This document shows, in pieces, positions 23,401-24,652 of a stretch of DNA of 24,652 nucleotides; position 1 is the stretch's first letter, and each line of letters opens with the position of its first letter. Below the pieces are notes generated by a model, which saw only the letters and a program-made list of their open reading frames with translations, did no database searches and was not told the origin of the DNA. Source of the stretch: an uncultured Christensenella sp. (lineage in GTDB: Bacteria; Bacillota; Clostridia; Christensenellales; Borkfalkiaceae); contig CAJTQE010000017.1 in the NCBI GenBank assembly GCA_910578655.1, positions 3,142 to 27,793 of the forward strand, in the 5' to 3' direction. The translations under genes were made by a program, and so were the position numbers.

Positions 23401-24652
23401 ATGTCAAATTGCGATTTAAACAGGCATAAGAAAAGTGACAAAATCAAGTGGATAATTACAAGCATAGCGTTTGTGCTTGTGTTTGTATTTCTTGCAGGGC
23501 TGTGTATGCAGTTATTCGCAAAGGACGAAAAATACAAGCCGTCCGAGTGGTTTAAAAAACCCGATACGGAGCAAACGCAACCCGATACAGGCAATAATAA
23601 TTTAGAAAAAACGCAGAGTTCTATAAGGTTGGCAAATTCAAATAATGCTACTTTAAGGAATTCCGCATATACGAGTTTGGGCGTACCTGTTCCCTCGTCC
23701 GAACTTGCAAGACTTGAAACGGCTTTTGGCGGTCTTGAAGAATTTACTGGTAGTTCAGTTTCTCAAAGCATTTATGCTAAAACAGTTGTTAGTAATAACA
23801 TTAACAACACGACTATGACTGGTATTTTAGCATTAAAGGGTGTAAATATACCTTTTAGTACTATGCCTTTTATTTTGGTGCCGACGAGCAACATTTTTGC
23901 CGATTTGTCTAATTTCGGTTATGTCAATGTTACTGTAACAGGTTCAAAAGGTGAGATTGCGCCTAATACGGGCACTTATGGTTCGTCTGAGTATGTTCCG
24001 TCTGGTTTCAATCTTTATTGGGTTGGCGGAGCGAATGGGTCATATGGTTCTAGCTACTCTGTTTCTTACGAATTGGTTGAAATTAGAAAGCCTATCCCCT
24101 TACCGGACGACCCTGTAAAAGAGGGTCACACCTTTTTAGGTTGGTATTTCGGCACTGCCTCAGACCACGGCGATAATTGTGCTAAGTATGACGGCAGTCC
24201 TATTTATTCGGACACCGCACTTCACGCGCATTTTCAAATTAATAGATATACCGTTTCGTTCAATTCGGACGGTGGCAGTTCGGTAGCAAATCAAACGGTT
24301 GATTGGGGAACGTCGGCAACGCTTCCCACTCCTACGCGTGACGGTTACGCGTTTAAGGGTTGGTTTTTGCCGAACGGAACGCAGTATACAAATCAAGCTA
24401 TAAAATCGAATACTTCCCTTACCGCTCGTTGGGAACGTAACAGATTTACAATAACTTTTAACTCGGACGGCGGTTCGGCTGTGGAAAATAAAGCTGTAAT
24501 GTTGAATAATTCCATACCGCTTACTACTCCTACGAAAGAGGGTTACAACTTCAAGGGTTGGTTTATGTCGGACGGAACGCAGTACACAAATCAGCCTGTA
24601 ACGGACGATATGACTTTAACGGCGCGTTGGGAAATAAAAACATTTACCGTAA
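23401..24652 (+). CDS. Membrane-anchored surface protein with InlB-type repeats (partial, runs off the edge)
   Basis: The visible 417 residues start at ATG 23401 (AGGTGAGG upstream) and no stop is reached. Residues about 17-40 form a single TM helix (WIITSIAFVLVFVFLAGLC), preceded by a positive N-terminus, so the bulk should be outside. After a Pro/Thr/Gln-rich linker (43-75) and a unique domain (about 80-230), repeats with the InlB B-repeat / Listeria-Bacteroides pattern occur at about 233-279, 281-346 and 347-412, each with GY-x-F-x-GW and ending LTARWE. This fold binds surfaces or acts as a spacer. In a small replicon next to rep it may be an attachment or spike-like protein (inferred). 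Confidence 0.8.
   Translation, partial: MSNCDLNRHKKSDKIKWIITSIAFVLVFVFLAGLCMQLFAKDEKYKPSEWFKKPDTEQTQPDTGNNNLEKTQSSIRLANSNNATLRNSAYTSLGVPVPSSELARLETAFGGLEEFTGSSVSQSIYAKTVVSNNINNTTMTGILALKGVNIPFSTMPFILVPTSNIFADLSNFGYVNVTVTGSKGEIAPNTGTYGSSEYVPSGFNLYWVGGANGSYGSSYSVSYELVEIRKPIPLPDDPVKEGHTFLGWYFGTASDHGDNCAKYDGSPIYSDTALHAHFQINRYTVSFNSDGGSSVANQTVDWGTSATLPTPTRDGYAFKGWFLPNGTQYTNQAIKSNTSLTARWERNRFTITFNSDGGSAVENKAVMLNNSIPLTTPTKEGYNFKGWFMSDGTQYTNQPVTDDMTLTARWEIKTFTV
24241..24636 (+). repeat. Two consecutive 198-bp coding repeats (InlB modules)
   Basis: The segments 24241-24438 and 24439-24636 encode 66-residue repeats that align without gaps (NRYTVSFNSDGG... and NRFTITFNSDGG...). A third begins at 24637. 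The DNA is similar but not identical, pointing to older duplication. Such repeats can change copy number by recombination. Confidence 0.7.

Overview
The window looks like a chromosomal stretch of an uncultured, low-to-mid GC Gram-positive (Clostridia/Firmicutes-like) bacterium. This is inferred from strong AGGAGG-type ribosome binding sites, TTGACA/TATAAT-type promoters, an OmpR/HisKA two-component system paired with a MacB/FtsX-type exporter, and a sortase-independent, membrane-anchored transglutaminase-like surface protein. No species can be assigned. Almost all genes up to 20.8 kb lie on the minus strand. From 21.1 kb to the end they lie on the plus strand.

Region 1 (1-5135) is a horizontally acquired, AT-rich defence island. 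Reading on the minus strand it holds a small XRE regulator with its own promoter and operator-like inverted repeat, a D12-class (Dam-type) adenine methyltransferase, a winged-helix + DUF262 (GmrSD/ParB-like) protein, and an OLD/DUF3696-like ATPase. The ATPase has a previously unremarked C-terminal R-x4-H (HEPN RNase-like) segment. Next comes the start of hsdM of a type I restriction-modification system, cut by the window edge. The right end of the island is marked by a 40-bp displaced 3' end of a tRNA-Gln gene (5096-5135), the classic scar of integration into a tRNA gene. The 300 bp inside it carry clustered TTTGGGAG repeats and palindromes that could be integrase arm sites.

Region 2 (5136-about 20960) is host chromosome. 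It holds four units. (a) An OmpR regulator and a histidine kinase overlap by ATGA, followed by a MacB-like ATPase and a FtsX-type permease. The regulator and ATPase promoters share 11-bp-spaced TTCTTAA repeats, so the regulator probably drives both. (b) A UDP-GlcNAc supply operon runs from a sigma-A promoter at 16675-16703 through a GlmU-C-like acyltransferase, glmM, glmS and a membrane-bound UDP-GlcNAc 4,6-dehydratase-like protein to a strong terminator at 10832-10861. (c) There is a multi-pass membrane protein of unknown function. (d) A 1026-residue surface protein with a transglutaminase-like Cys-His-Asp triad has its own promoter and terminator.

Region 3 (about 20960-24652, open at the right edge) is a second inserted element and the most interesting part. 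It encodes a small protein with an SSB-like acidic DIPF tail, a Zn-ribbon miniprotein, a HUH endonuclease-superfamily 3 helicase Rep of the CRESS-DNA type, a small basic protein and a membrane-anchored protein with InlB-type repeats. Just upstream of rep is a candidate replication origin: a 10-bp-stem hairpin flanked by six GGGAAA iterons at 9-10 bp period. A 28-bp dif-like palindrome (11-6-11) lies at the likely left boundary. Together these suggest an integrated ssDNA replicon, either a CRESS-like plasmid or a filamentous-phage-like element, that may carry its own surface or attachment protein.
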